Shown: one piece after another, positions 39,976 through 50,911 of the stretch | Position numbering within the stretch: the first letter of the stretch is position 1 | How the letters are laid out: each line of letters begins with the position of its first letter | From: Edolisoma coerulescens | Lineage: Eukaryota > Chordata > Aves > Passeriformes > Campephagidae | DNA: 64,000 nt | Reading direction: 5' to 3' | NCBI GenBank assembly: GCA_013397115.1 | Contig: VWZW01007179.1 | Coordinates: 1,608,176-1,672,175 of the forward strand | Notes under the pieces: generated by a model | What the model saw: only the letters and a program-made list of their open reading frames with translations | Databases searched by the model: none | Told to the model about the DNA's origin: nothing | Translations under genes and position numbers: made by a program

Positions 39976-42900
39976 CTGAAAGAAAACAGGAATGCCATAT
40001 GAATCATTTCATCTGTGCCACATACCACATGCAGCCCGGAGTATTGTTCAAGTTAACTTGGTTCCTTTCAGTGATAATCTGCTCAGTCTGTATTTTGAAG
40101 GAATGGATGTGTTTGCACGAACAGGTCCCTAATACTCAACAATCTTGATCGAAGGCCACAAAATTACAGAGACAAGTGAATGTCTCACAACTAGGCAAAC
40201 TGCTGTAACTTCTGTGGAAGCTGCAGTTGTTATGAAAGCCCTGACCCAGCGCCCTAGGGAGGGAAAGCCAGCCTTTTGCACTTGCATGAAGTGTATCTTT
40301 TATACATCGTGTAACAGTAACACACAGGTAGCAGCTGTTTCCCAGCCACAACTGGCCCTGCAGCAGCACTGTCTGGGATTTTCCGTCTGGGAATACCCTG
40401 ACTTTGATTTCATGTCCCTGACATGCTGCAGCCTTGTCTCCTGACCTGCCACTCTTCAGACTGTACTGCTAAAGGAGAGCTCCAGGACACACTCCTCAGC
40501 CCTTCCTGCAGTCCTCTGAAACCAGCAGAACAGCAAATTTTTCGTAACTACACCAACTCCAACGAAAATTAGACTCTGATATTAACTCAGGACTGGTTAC
40601 TCTGGAACAAAAGTTCATTATGTTCAATCCAGTGCTGGAGTCAGTGTCGTGCCTGGTTCAATCCTCTGAATAAAAAATGATCTCTCAGCAAAAGCAACAA
40701 TAGTTTTTCCCTGCTGAAATCGAACAAAAGGATTTACAAATTATTTGGGATGCCACTGCAACAATGTTAAGACACTGTTAATCAGCCAATACTGGTCAAG
40801 TTCGGCATAAAAAAATAAGACCTCTCACAAATTGACCAAGGAAAGTTTTAACAGCAAAGATGATCAGGCAAAGAAACAAGATCTGTGTTCAGGAACTCTC
40901 CCTTGCTGTCCTTACTCCTTGAGGACAGCTTGCTTCTTTGCTGGACCTCCTATGGAGGAAGAGAAAGAGAAAGAAGCAGCATCCAGGATCAGCTGGGAAC
41001 GGAGCAGTTGGGAAAGAAGGAACCCAGCATCCATGTTACATCTAGGACAACGGCATTTTTTTCAAATACTCAAGCCACCACACAATTTAGGCAGCTCAGT
41101 ATATTTCAGCTGACATGCAGGCTTCTCAAATATCACATTAATGTACACACAGTTATCTAAGAAACCTTCCAGAGAGGATGGACGTTCTGGATATGAGTGT
41201 TATTAACATCCCTTCAGGCTGGCCCTGTTTCTGCCATTCCACCTAGAAATATGATTCCATATTTTTCACTTACAGACTCTCCGCTACCAAAAAACGTGCC
41301 CCTCCTAGTACTGAGCTGGCATTTTCCATTTCTTCAGGCACCAGCATATCCCAGGGTCTTTCTACCATACAGACATATTTGAAAGCTTATGATGTAGTAT
41401 TTCAGATTCCTATCTGAAATAATTTTGTAGAAGTGCAAAACACCTTCACAGCAAAAAGCCAGTACCTTACCCACAGGCTAGGCTGTGAGCAAAACCCTGA
41501 GTTGTGATATCTGACTGATATCAGTGTTTTCTGCGATCAGGCACCCAGTTCTTCCCAGAAATACACACGAATACATTTTAAAGAAATGAGATTTGTCAGT
41601 CCCATTTCTGCTTTCCCACTCACATGCCTGGGTGGCCCAACACCTGACAGCTCTGCACCACACAGAACAACTGCAGCCTGCACTCAGCACAGAGCTGGCG
41701 ATGGGAGGATGCCCAAGACGTGTGAGGACATGTGGTAACACCCAAAAGGTGGGACACTTGGGTCCAAACCCTCCTTCCTCACACCCCTGAGAGAACCAGG
41801 AACCACCCTTCCCTTCCTGACAGCCTGCATGCCAAGTACCTGCTAGGCTTGTTCTCTCTCTTCTGAGAGAGTGATTTCACTTTTGAGAAGAGAAATTAAG
41901 ATTCCCTGGGCTAAGGAGGGACAGAGAAACTTAGCCTGAAGGAGCTGGTCTCTGGTCCCTCATTGAGCACTGCATATGCAATTATACACAAAATCTCTTT
42001 GTGAATCCACCTGTCACTTCTCAGAGAAAACGCTGTATTACAGAAACGACATTTTTTTCTTAGTCCTGTAAAGACAAAGCATGACTACAGACCCTTTAAC
42101 TGGAAAGTGAGACTGACACATCTATAAATAGGAAGCAGTGTGTCCCAGCACAACTTATAATACTCATGCAACTGGAAGAAATCCTCTGAATCAGAATGAA
42201 GGCATGCAGACACAATCCTATGTCTGATACACTTACATCTATAGAGTTATTAATTTCCACATTTGTCATATACATATATTTATGATACCACAAGAGTTAC
42301 AGAATGGAATCAAACACCAAGAGACAGCAAACACGGTCAGCAGGTTCAAACTTCTTTTGGTAGAACTGTTTTAAGAGGGACCTTCCTTTAAGATGCAAAT
42401 CAAAGTATAGCGCGAGTTATTAGTGTGAATCATTAAACTCTAGAACAGCTCACAGAAGGGCAAGAGATATAAATCTTGTTTCTCCTGCAAAGTGACCAGT
42501 GCAAGGACCAATCCACGAAACTGCTCATTAGCTGCCTGTAACACCAACAATTTAGAACCAATGAAGGAAGATGGTTGTGGTTAAAGAACTGTAAAAATCA
42601 AGTGATGAAGCGACTGAATCCTGCATCTAACTCAGAGCTTAGAAAGGCATTTGAGTATTAGAGATTTAATTTAATTTCATTACCAAAGACTTGAATACAA
42701 CTGTAAGAAGGTAAATTGCAAATCTGCACATCATTTGACACAGAGACTTTTAGTCAGGCCTGCAAGAAATGCTCCAGTATTTCATTCTTACCTAAATTTG
42801 TCAGCAATAATAGACCCTCAAAGTGCTAACACTGAAACCTGAAATATTCTTCATATAATCGTGCAGTGCCAAGGAAAGGCCAAGAATTCCTGCTGCATCA

Positions 42901-43657
42901 GTGCCTGAAAGTATAAATGCTGAAACAGCAACGTGGGAAAAGTGCCCATCTCCTGAATCACTACCACAACTAACTCTGGCACCCGGACTCCTCTGGAAGG
43001 GGCTCTCAGCAACCCTCTCGCTCAGGGTGGCCCATGGCACACACTAAAATGGAAGCTGCACAAAGAAGCTGAAGCACCTTCCATACGTTTATGATAATTA
43101 TGATTTTGACCCAATTACTTGCTTCATTTTCTCCTCGTCTGCAAGCAGCTTTGCACAGTCATCCTCTGGCAGTGAACCCAAGAGGGCTCCTCTGCACCAG
43201 GACCTCTCTGTGGAGGTGATGTCACCGAAGCAAACCTTTAGGGTTTAACAGATTACGCATCAAGCATAAACCTTTTTTTACCACCTCAACACTTGCGTAG
43301 CGCAGGACGTGCCAGGCCGGTGGCGCGAGGGGCAGGGGTCACTCCCGCCGCTGNCTCCCGGGGCAGGTCGCGCTCCCCGCCGGCCGCGGCTCCGCGCTCC
43401 TGGCGCCCGCCCTCTCCTGACACAGCAGCCCGGCAGCGCAGGGGTGCGGGGAAAGGGAGCCCCGCGGAGAGGCCACAGCGAGCCGCCCAACCCGCCCTGA
43501 CCGCGGGGACCAAGCGAATCCCATCGGGCGGGACGGCTGGGCTGGGCTGGGCTGCAGCCCCGCAGAGCCGGCGCCAGGCAGGGGCAGCCGCTGCACTCCG
43601 GGGCGGGTGCGCTGCGCCCTTCCCGGGCAGGAGGCGCGGGGATGCGGGCCCCGGCAG
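39976..43657 (-). other. POLR3E intron 1 (between untranslated first exon and start-codon exon)
   Basis: The region lies upstream of the acceptor at 39976 and extends into the CpG island. The donor of the untranslated first exon was not found and may be in the GC-rich sequence or in the N gap beginning at 43658. The main content of interest is a Pol III-promoter-like arrangement on the + strand at about 40583-40708. The rest is ordinary unique sequence. Confidence 0.65.
40583..40708 (+). ncRNA. Candidate antisense Pol III unit, MIR/tRNA-like, in POLR3E intron 1
   Basis: On the strand opposite POLR3E, TAACTCAGGACTGG (40583-40596) resembles an A box. Two 9-mers GTTCAATCC (40622-40630 and 40656-40664) fit the B-box consensus GWTCRANNC. 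A T5 run (40704-40708) could end transcription, with no earlier TTTT after the first B box. The stretch CTGGAGTCAG followed by TGCCTGGTTCAATCC resembles the tRNA-like head of MIR SINEs (CTGGAGCCAG then TGCCTGGGTTCGAATCC) as I remember that consensus. B-box matches of this looseness occur by chance about once per 4 kb per strand, so the call rests on the clustering and the MIR likeness. Confidence 0.4.
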
Positions 43658-43851
43658 NNNNNNNNNNNNNNNNNNNNNNNNNNNNNNNNNNNNNNNNNNN
43701 NNNNNNNNNNNNNNNNNNNNNNNNNNNNNNNNNNNNNNNNNNNNNNNNNNNNNNNNNNNNNNNNNNNNNNNNNNNNNNNNNNNNNNNNNNNNNNNNNNNN
43801 NNNNNNNNNNNNNNNNNNNNNNNNNNNNNNNNNNNNNNNNNNNNNNNNNNN
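43658..43851. other. Assembly gap (N run) in the POLR3E promoter island
   Basis: 194 N characters interrupt the CpG island just downstream, in POLR3E orientation, of the tRNA gene. A single N also occurs at 43354. The gap probably hides part of the POLR3E core promoter or first exon. Confidence 0.95.
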
Positions 43852-43868
43852 GACGCGGCGCCTCCTCC

Positions 43869-43880
43869 TACCCACAATGC
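43869..43880 (+). promoter_or_regulatory. ZNF143/STAF-like motif (TACCCACAATGC)
   Basis: TACCCACAATGC matches the core of the SBS element bound by ZNF143 (CCCAYAATGC). It lies about 50 bp past the tRNA terminator, between the tRNA and the inferred POLR3E start. ZNF143 is known to act at both Pol II CpG-island promoters and some Pol III promoters. Binding here is inferred. Confidence 0.5.
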
Positions 43881-43930
43881 TCTCCCGGCCGCCGCCGCCG
43901 CCAGGGAGCGATGGCGCCGGCCCGCGGCGC

Positions 43931-43937
43931 AAAAAAA
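43931..43937 (-). terminator. Pol III terminator (T7) of tRNA-Leu
   Basis: Seven A residues on + give a T7 run on the - strand, starting seven bases after the tRNA 3' end. This is a strong RNA polymerase III terminator and supports an active tRNA gene. Confidence 0.93.
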
Positions 43938-43943
43938 CGCTAC

Positions 43944-44025
43944 TGGCAGCGGTGGGATTCGAACCCACGCCCCCGCAGGGACTGGAGCCTTAATCCAGCG
44001 CCTTGGACCGCTCGGCCACGCTACC
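43944..44025 (-). tRNA. tRNA-Leu (anticodon AAG)
   Basis: The - strand folds as an 82-nt intronless class II tRNA. The acceptor stem is GGTAGCG paired with CGCTGCC, with discriminator A at 43944. The anticodon stem CTGGA/TCCAG encloses loop TTAAGGC with anticodon AAG. A long variable arm is present, as expected for leucine. The A box TGGCCGAGCGG (44008-44018) and B box GGTTCGAATCC (43955-43965) are perfect. No CCA is encoded, as usual for nuclear genes. The A34 is expected to be edited to inosine to read CUN codons. The gene lies on the same strand as POLR3E, inside its CpG island. It closely matches the human tRNA-Leu-AAG sequence I recall. Confidence 0.97.
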
Positions 44026-44814
44026 ACCGTGAGAACACACTTAGTCAGTGACACTTTTAGCCAATACGAGCTTCCCCCGCCCCCCTTCTCCGTGCTTCTC
44101 CATCCCCAGCACCCGCTCTCCCCACACACCCCTTCTACCCGAAAAACAAAATGCGGGGGGTCCTTTTCAGCCTTTTCAAGCAGCGGCACTTGAAGCACCC
44201 CGGGACGGACGGGCGGGAGCAGCTGTGCCCGACCCCTCCGCGCCGCGCCCGCTGCCACGTGGATGCCACGGAGCAGCACAGCCGCCTGCGCGGTACGTGC
44301 GGCATCGCCCGCGCACCCCCTCTGAAAGCCTAAAAAAAGTTGTAAAATTTTAATTTTCCGTTGCAAAGCCACAACTCACTGAATTTGCACAGACAAAAGT
44401 CAGAAGTTTGTGGCGGGAGGGTTGCTCTTTTGCTTACAGCACAGGGACCAGCACGGCCGTAGTCAGTACACTTGTGCAAAGGGGTGGTAGCACACCTCAG
44501 CTGCTAGTGCTCCATGAACGTGCCCCTGCGAGTCTCTGGCCACATTTTGCCTGAAAGTCTGGTAAGTTTTCTTAAAGAATTAATTTTATTTTCACCACTC
44601 AGTTACAACTGAAGGGTTGTATTTGGAGAAAAAATCCAGCTTCTCTACAGTAAGGCTACAAAGCCTTAATGCAGCTTGATTTAATTCTGTCCTTGTGGCA
44701 GTTCATTTAAATAGGATAGAGAAAATAAACCTGCTGGAGCCCTGCTGACAGCATCATGCAATCCTTTCCCCTGGCACCTCCCACAGCCTGTCCCTGCAGC
44801 ACCCGGCGGTGCCA

Positions 44815-45063
44815 GCTCTCTTTCCAGGGAGCTCCTGAACACGGAATGGTTTGGTTGGGGTTGGAAGCGTCTTTTAAAGGTCTGATAGTCCTGCAGTGAG
44901 CAGGGACATCTTCAATCAGATCAGGTAGCTCAGGGCCCCATCCAACCTGACTCTGGATGTTTATAGGGATGAGGCATCCACCACCTCTCTGGGCAACCTC
45001 TCCCTGCGTTTCACCACGCCCATTGTGAGAAGCTGCAGCATTGCACAGTCTTGCTAAAAATTT
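44815..45063 (-). mobile_element. CR1 LINE 3'-tail fragment
   Basis: Read on the - strand it follows the CR1 3' end: GGTTGCCCAGAGAGGTGGTGG-type wording, a GATGCCTCATCCCTATAAAC segment, CATCCAGAGTCAGGTTGGAT, then GATGTCCCTGCTCACTGCAG and a closing CCAACCCCAACCAAACCATT. It is 5'-truncated and diverged. The boundaries are approximate. Confidence 0.9.
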
Positions 45064-45338
45064 CATTCACTGCCTACAGGTGCTGAGAAATAACAGCACA
45101 CACACGTAAACATGAATAAACGCCTCCAGTGCTGCTGCAGTTTCACACCCTCAGTTCAGTGCCTTTTCAGGATGTGGGGTTTTTTGAGAACAGAGGGAGC
45201 TGACTGTGCAGAGCAGCAGGAGACGATCAGGGAGGAGAGGAGGTAGGCAGACATGAATTGGCTTCACACAGCAAATCACCTGCAACCTGCTCAGGCAGAA
45301 AAGTTGAGGGGAAAAGCCAGTTTCATCAGTCTCCCAGT

Positions 45339-45364
45339 ATGTGTGTGTGTGTGTGTGTGTGTGT
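45339..45364. repeat. (GT)12 microsatellite
   Basis: Twelve uninterrupted GT dinucleotides on + (45341-45364), preceded by AT, lie in intergenic sequence between the tRNA gene and EEF2K. Confidence 0.97.
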
Positions 45365-47229
45365 AGGAGGCTGCACAGAACACTCATTACAAACTGTTCC
45401 TTACTGCATGGGCTGCTCAGCCCCAAAGGTCCTTTTCACCCAGGCAGTGAGAGGTAGCAACACCCTCCTGAAAAGTGCTTTTCTGCCCTGTCACAGCTGA
45501 GCTCAGCCTGTGTCCCTGAAATGTTTCTGTGCCTGGCCCCAGAGACATTTCTCCTGAGCACCAAAGGAAGCCTGTGTACCCAAGATTATGATGTGGCACA
45601 TCAGCCACATGTGACACAGACAGGGGCTAAGAGCACAGGGTGTCCCTCAGGGGTGGCAGGTGGGTCACCAGTTTTGTCATTGCACCTGTGCAATGTCAGT
45701 TATAATCACAGGAGCTTTTCCAAATTGAAAAAGAATTAACATAGAGGAGAACTCAAACTATAACACAAGCTGCCAGCCTCACTACATGGTTTTCTTGGCA
45801 CAGGAATTAGCCAGAGAACAGGAAGGACCCAACACTTGTATTGAACACTTCCAGACTAAGGGCCAGGCCCACTGGTTACAAACCCCTGAGCTGTCCCCAC
45901 ACAGGAGCCAGGTCCATCAGCAGGAGCATCTGAGAGCTATCCCTGAACTTAAACCTGAAAATACCCTGACTCACCCCTGGCAGCACTGCCCAGCATCCAT
46001 CCTGAGAGGTTCCAGTGAAATTCTGCCTGTCCAAATTCAGATGAGAAGTCCTGATCTGACCCATCATAACTACACCTGGCTCTGTCAGCACTCATTCTGC
46101 TCTGAGTGAAATCACATCTGTGGGGAAGAGAGCGAGATTCAAATCAGTCCCACAGACCAGTAATTAAGAAACAGGCAATATCCTTATTTACACTTTATAA
46201 GCTGTAAGAGTTTGCTGTCTCCATGGTTTCTGAAGAATGCTATTCTTACTTTGTTACACTTGCCAAACACTCCATCTCTGTGACAGCAGCTCTATCTAAA
46301 AACTATACAGGCTATAAAGCTACAGCAGTGCCCAATTTCACCATTTCTCATCTTAGGGATTCTAGAATGCAGAGGCCCAGATGGTGCTTTTTTGGTAGGA
46401 AATTCTGCTATTTCACAGTGCCTTTGCCAGAGGATAATTTCACATTGTTTGAACTACACAGGTATAGCAAGTTCCAAGCAAGAGCTCCATTTTTAACAGT
46501 TTGAAAGGGCCTGTATCAAACAGATTATTCTTGAACAGAAAAGGAAATAAATCATAGCAAGGTGACAGTGTATCATTAGTGTAGCCAGGACAAAAACCTC
46601 TCCCACCTCAAATCACAGAGCCCAGGAATTTCCAGCCCATTCTCAGGACTAAACAAAAGCTAAAGGCTCAGGGAGGCCTCTGCAGCATCCTACAAACGAG
46701 CCCTCCAGCCCTTACATTTTATCTTCCATCAGTTACAGACCCCACACGTGTAATCAAGTGCAAATCAGGGAGCACATCAACCACTTTGTTTTCTGGAGGA
46801 AAACGGATTTTGTTGCTACACATCTAATAATTTCCTCCCACAGTTAGTTACTTCTGACTGTTGAAAGGGAATGAAATCAGGAATGGAATAATACAAACAA
46901 CAGAGAGGATTTTTGGAAGCTTGCAATAGTAGGATTGAATTTTGGCAATTTATAAAGAAAAAAAGAAACAAAAGCAAACGCCCACACACAATGAATAAAG
47001 CCCTACTGAGAAAAGTGGCAAAAAGAACAATTTTATTGACTAGCCAGAATGAACCCAGACAAAGTGAATGAGAGGACTAAGTGATGCAGGCAAGCAGTAT
47101 TTGCTTGTCTAACATACAAACAAAGGCTTCCATCTCACTGTCCTTACCCAAGCAATATTCCCACTGACATCTGGAAACACTGAACCCGGGTAAGTTTCTG
47201 GCAGGCCAGGCCTCAGATTTATTTTCACA

Positions 47230-49973
47230 TTTTTTAAAAATACAGATTTTTATTTATTCATTGTGAATAGATTAAAAATACAGCATATAGCAATATCATT
47301 GCAAAAGTCTTTAAAATATACAGTTTTTCCCTTCAAAAGAATGTCACAGAATAAGTTGTGAATATTTCTGTAAACAATTTCCATTTTCATATTATTAACA
47401 GTCCCATTTATTGTATGGCTAAATCATAGGATACACCTTAGGTCAGAAGGTAGTCTTCATCACTAAAGCAGTATTTGCAAACAAAGAATTAATCATAATA
47501 ATTTTTGCACTGAGCTGTGTGCACATTTACATACCAGATCTACACAGAGCCGACAGCAACTTTAGCAACTACTGAATTTAGCAAATTAAACTACACCAAG
47601 AAGTGTCAATAATTACATCCTTTGCATGCACATTTTGGACAGGCACTTTCAGTCTTCTCCCTACATGGCTAGTGGTGTTGTCACACATGCTTCCTTCTCA
47701 AGGAAAATCTCAAACATTTGGCATCAACACCTTATGAGGGAAACAAATCCTTTTGTCTGAATTTGCTATAGTCCCTACACTGTATAGGTTCTGCACAAAC
47801 CAGACTATTCAACTGTCTTCAGAGGTGAGTGGCTTCACCTTTCACTGACAGCTGATACCTTAATGCTATGAACTGAAATAGGAAAAAAAAAAGCCACATC
47901 CCAGAGAGGCTTTAGGCATCTAAACCAGAACTTTGGATAAGCACTGAAAACATTCATCTGAATTGCAGGTCTCTGGTTCTATTTCAGTACATTAGGTACA
48001 AAAACATTAGGTCCAAAAATCTGGCCATTTTAGTACCTCACTACCTAAGACCAACTGAGATCTAGAAATGAGACATTCCTCCATTATTGGGTGAAGAGCT
48101 TCGTCTTCACTCTCAAAACAAAACAAAAAGGCCGTGGGGCACAACTTTCCCACAACCCCTGCAACATACAGCAAAGAGATGTTGCTGTGTGCTGCAAGGC
48201 TGCTCACAGCTACAACAGCCTGGTGGTTACAGCACCACCCAGAAGCACAGCAACTGAGGATTACCTTCCCCTCTCTCCTAGAAAGGACTCAAATCCTCCC
48301 ATCTCACTCCCTTAACCAGCAGCAGATCACCCCTTTCAGACAGTGGCAGTTGTTATTGACATCATCCTTGGATACTGTCTAAACAGTAATTCAAGATCCA
48401 CTTGCCATAAAAAAGAGAAAATGGGGAGCACGATTTGATCCCAGTGACAGGCACTACAGGAAAGGGAGAACTGACTTCTGTTCCCCGAACAGTTTCTGCA
48501 TTTTACAAGAAATTAATATTCCTTGGCTATGCATGTGAGAAATCCTAATCAATCCTGCATCATCTCACAGCCAGCTTAGCTTTAAGCCTGCTTTTAAGAG
48601 CTTGGCTGAAGTGCTGAGCATTACAGGTCATTCAGCACTTCACAGGGGCTGCCCCCTGTGCACATCAATTTACACCTCAGGAGACCTAAGGCCAATGAGG
48701 CTGAAGCTTCCATCTTAAATCGCCTGCAAAATGATTGTTAGCCACAACCAAGGAACAGGAACAGGAACAGCTTGTGTACTATCCATATAGATGGCACAGC
48801 AGCTTTGGAATAAAAGACTGGATTTGGAAGAAACTTATCTCTATGCAATGATAATTCAACGACCACCAGGTATTTGTCCTCCCCTCCCAGGTTAGGATTG
48901 GACAAAGAGGGCACAAATTCAAATGTTTGGGGATAATACTGTTTTCCCTTTCTAACCAGCAATTATTCTCTAAATGGCATATGAAACCATCTGCAGATAA
49001 AATACCATTTTAAAACATACTTAAACCATATAAATTGTTTTCTGTACACAGAAATAGGTGAATCAACATCTCCTACCCTCTTCAAACATCCATCTGGAAA
49101 TGGTGGAAAATGTGTTCTCATTTTAAGTGAGACGATCTAGCTTCACTGAGATTTGAGATGCCACTGTAAAAATAACTTCAAGTTACCCATATATTACAAA
49201 TCTTGCTACTGTACATCACTAGACAAATATAAGATCAGTAGAATTTTATACAACTAAATTTTTATAAGGTGCAAAATGTGAAAATGAGAGAGGTGGCTGG
49301 ATGCCTCACCTCATCAGGAACATGAGCGATTTTCTAATGGTATAACATGCAATGTTGGTAATGAATAAAACATTTCACCCTGAATATCCTCACTGCCAAT
49401 CTGAATAATCTTCCCTACCCCTCCCCAAACTAAGGATGCCATCTGAAATTCATTTGAGAATAACAGTATCCAACAACGTCAGCAAAACAGAATGGGGCTA
49501 CTTATTAACATCAGCAGCTGCGTCCATAAACTGAAAATTTACATTCATGTGCAAATTTGGTGAGATACACCAAAAATGATGAAGAAATGCTGAGAATTTA
49601 GGAAAATGTTTTTCTGTATGGAGGGAGGAGAAGAAAAATGTAAACTGATCATCTGCTGTGTAAAAAACAGGACGTGTAAAACTTAATCAAGAAGGCCTCA
49701 ATTTCTTTCGTCAAAAAAACTAGGCCCCTCAGTTCTAACAGTAAAAAAGTACAAAAGGTCCAAGTGTTTCTGTATTACAGCTTTGAAACACAAACAAAAG
49801 TATGCTATGGCACCCTACATGCTACTTACACATAGATTTCTACCCTCAAAAAAATTATAAAACTGAAATACAAAAAAAAGAAGCTGGTAACATCACATAA
49901 AAATACATCTTTTTAGCTGCAAATGCAGCAAGTCTATTAAAAAATTATATACAAGAACTGCTTAATTTCAGTG
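47230..49973 (-). other. EEF2K: Probable EEF2K 3' untranslated region
   Basis: AT-rich sequence on the - strand follows the EEF2K stop. The first strong polyadenylation signals are overlapping AATAAA copies (TTTATT on + at 47249-47254 and 47253-47258). Another lies at 47032-47037. This gives a UTR of about 2.7-2.9 kb, in keeping with the long 3' UTR of the human gene. No open frame of interest occurs. Confidence 0.6.
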
Positions 49974-50911
49974 TCATTCTTCCATCATTGCCCAAGCCTC
50001 TTCTGCTTTTTGGTAGTACTGATTTGCCAGTCTGCCCTTCATGGCTTCCATGGCTGCTTCTGCTGCTTCTGTGTAAAGCTCACCTAGAGAGGAAACAGTA
50101 TCAGTTATGTTGACAGAGTAAAGAAAGAACATGGTTTTAGCCTGAAGCAAATACAGGACAAAAGGAAGAATTGAGGTCAAACTGGAGGGCAGGATATATG
50201 GGTGTGTTTTAATAGTGTCAGAGTTACATCAGCTGGGAATTTGGCTTCTGCTCTTCAAGTCGAAAGTGATACAAGTGGCTGCTGATGGCTCCTCAATGTG
50301 TTTGGAAGGACTGGAAATAGGACCAGCCTGCAGGAGCCCCCCCAAGACAGACATCTAGCACGTAGGTTACACAGCAACCAAGGGAATGTTGTGTAGGGCC
50401 TGGGAGTCACGGGTGTAACTCAAACTACAAGCGGCAACCTGCAGCTCAGGGGAGTGACCCAGAAGAGCAACCTCAGAGGGAGTGAAGGTTGCCTGGCAGT
50501 GACTCAGTGGGCCACAGATTGGACCAGGCACCACCCACTACCCTGTCATTGCCAAGATCTCTGCTTTCACTCTTACCAGCCTTGTTACACCCAGAATCAT
50601 TAAATCTGAAGGCACTGACCCTCTCTATGTTTTGTAACAGCTGAAGCAAGAAATCTATTTTTGGGGCACATGCTGGGGGAGAAGGGAAGTTAAAGCAGGC
50701 TTATAGATAACAGAAACAAAATGAGGCCTCACCTGATCTCTGTGGATCCTTACCCAGGTTGAACCCTCCCGTCATTAACATCTCTGCTTCCCTGGCCAGG
50801 AGCAGATACCGGGGCTCATCCTGAGTGCCATCATATTCACCTCCCTCATCGTAGTCAGTCATGTTCAGTGCAGCATTGTACCAGTGCAGTGCCTCCTTCC
50901 AATCCTGGGCT
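49974..50911 (-). CDS. EEF2K: EEF2K last two exons (C-terminal eEF2-recruiting tail)
   Basis: Exon 50911-50733 encodes AQDWKEALHWYNAALNMTDY, then DEGGEYDGTQDEPRYLLLAR and EAEMLMTGGFNLGKDPQRS. Exon 50083-49974 encodes ELYTEAAEAAMEAMKGRLAN and QYYQKAEEAWAMMEE with stop TGA. The conserved C-terminal tyrosine and tryptophan region needed for substrate recruitment is intact. The acceptor at 50911 was chosen over an AG 7 nt downstream because only the former keeps the frame. Confidence 0.96.

Larger units (their letters stand above)
43290..44330. promoter_or_regulatory. POLR3E: CpG island holding the tRNA-Leu gene and the POLR3E promoter
   Basis: Dense CpG sequence surrounds the N gap 43658-43851 and the tRNA gene. 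POLR3E is read leftward from here. Its Pol II start is expected between the tRNA and about 43.3 kb, by analogy with the human locus, where I recall the same tRNA a few hundred bp upstream of POLR3E. The untranslated first exon cannot be delimited. Confidence 0.7.
44026..47030. other. Intergenic region between the tRNA gene and the EEF2K 3' end
   Basis: The left ~300 bp are CpG-island sequence. The remainder is unique apart from the CR1 fragment near 44.8-45.06 kb and the GT microsatellite at 45341. I see no further gene. Confidence 0.7.

Noticed and set aside
43278..44372. Long open frames across the POLR3E CpG island on both strands
   Set aside because: They run through the N gap (read as X) and through the tRNA gene itself, so they are artefacts of GC-rich sequence lacking stop codons.
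50733..50904. Alternative acceptor CCCAG/GATTGG for the EEF2K penultimate exon
   Set aside because: Using it would remove 7 nt and break the frame from the preceding exon. The AG at 50913-50912 gives R-A-Q-D-W, matching human R-C-Q-D-W.
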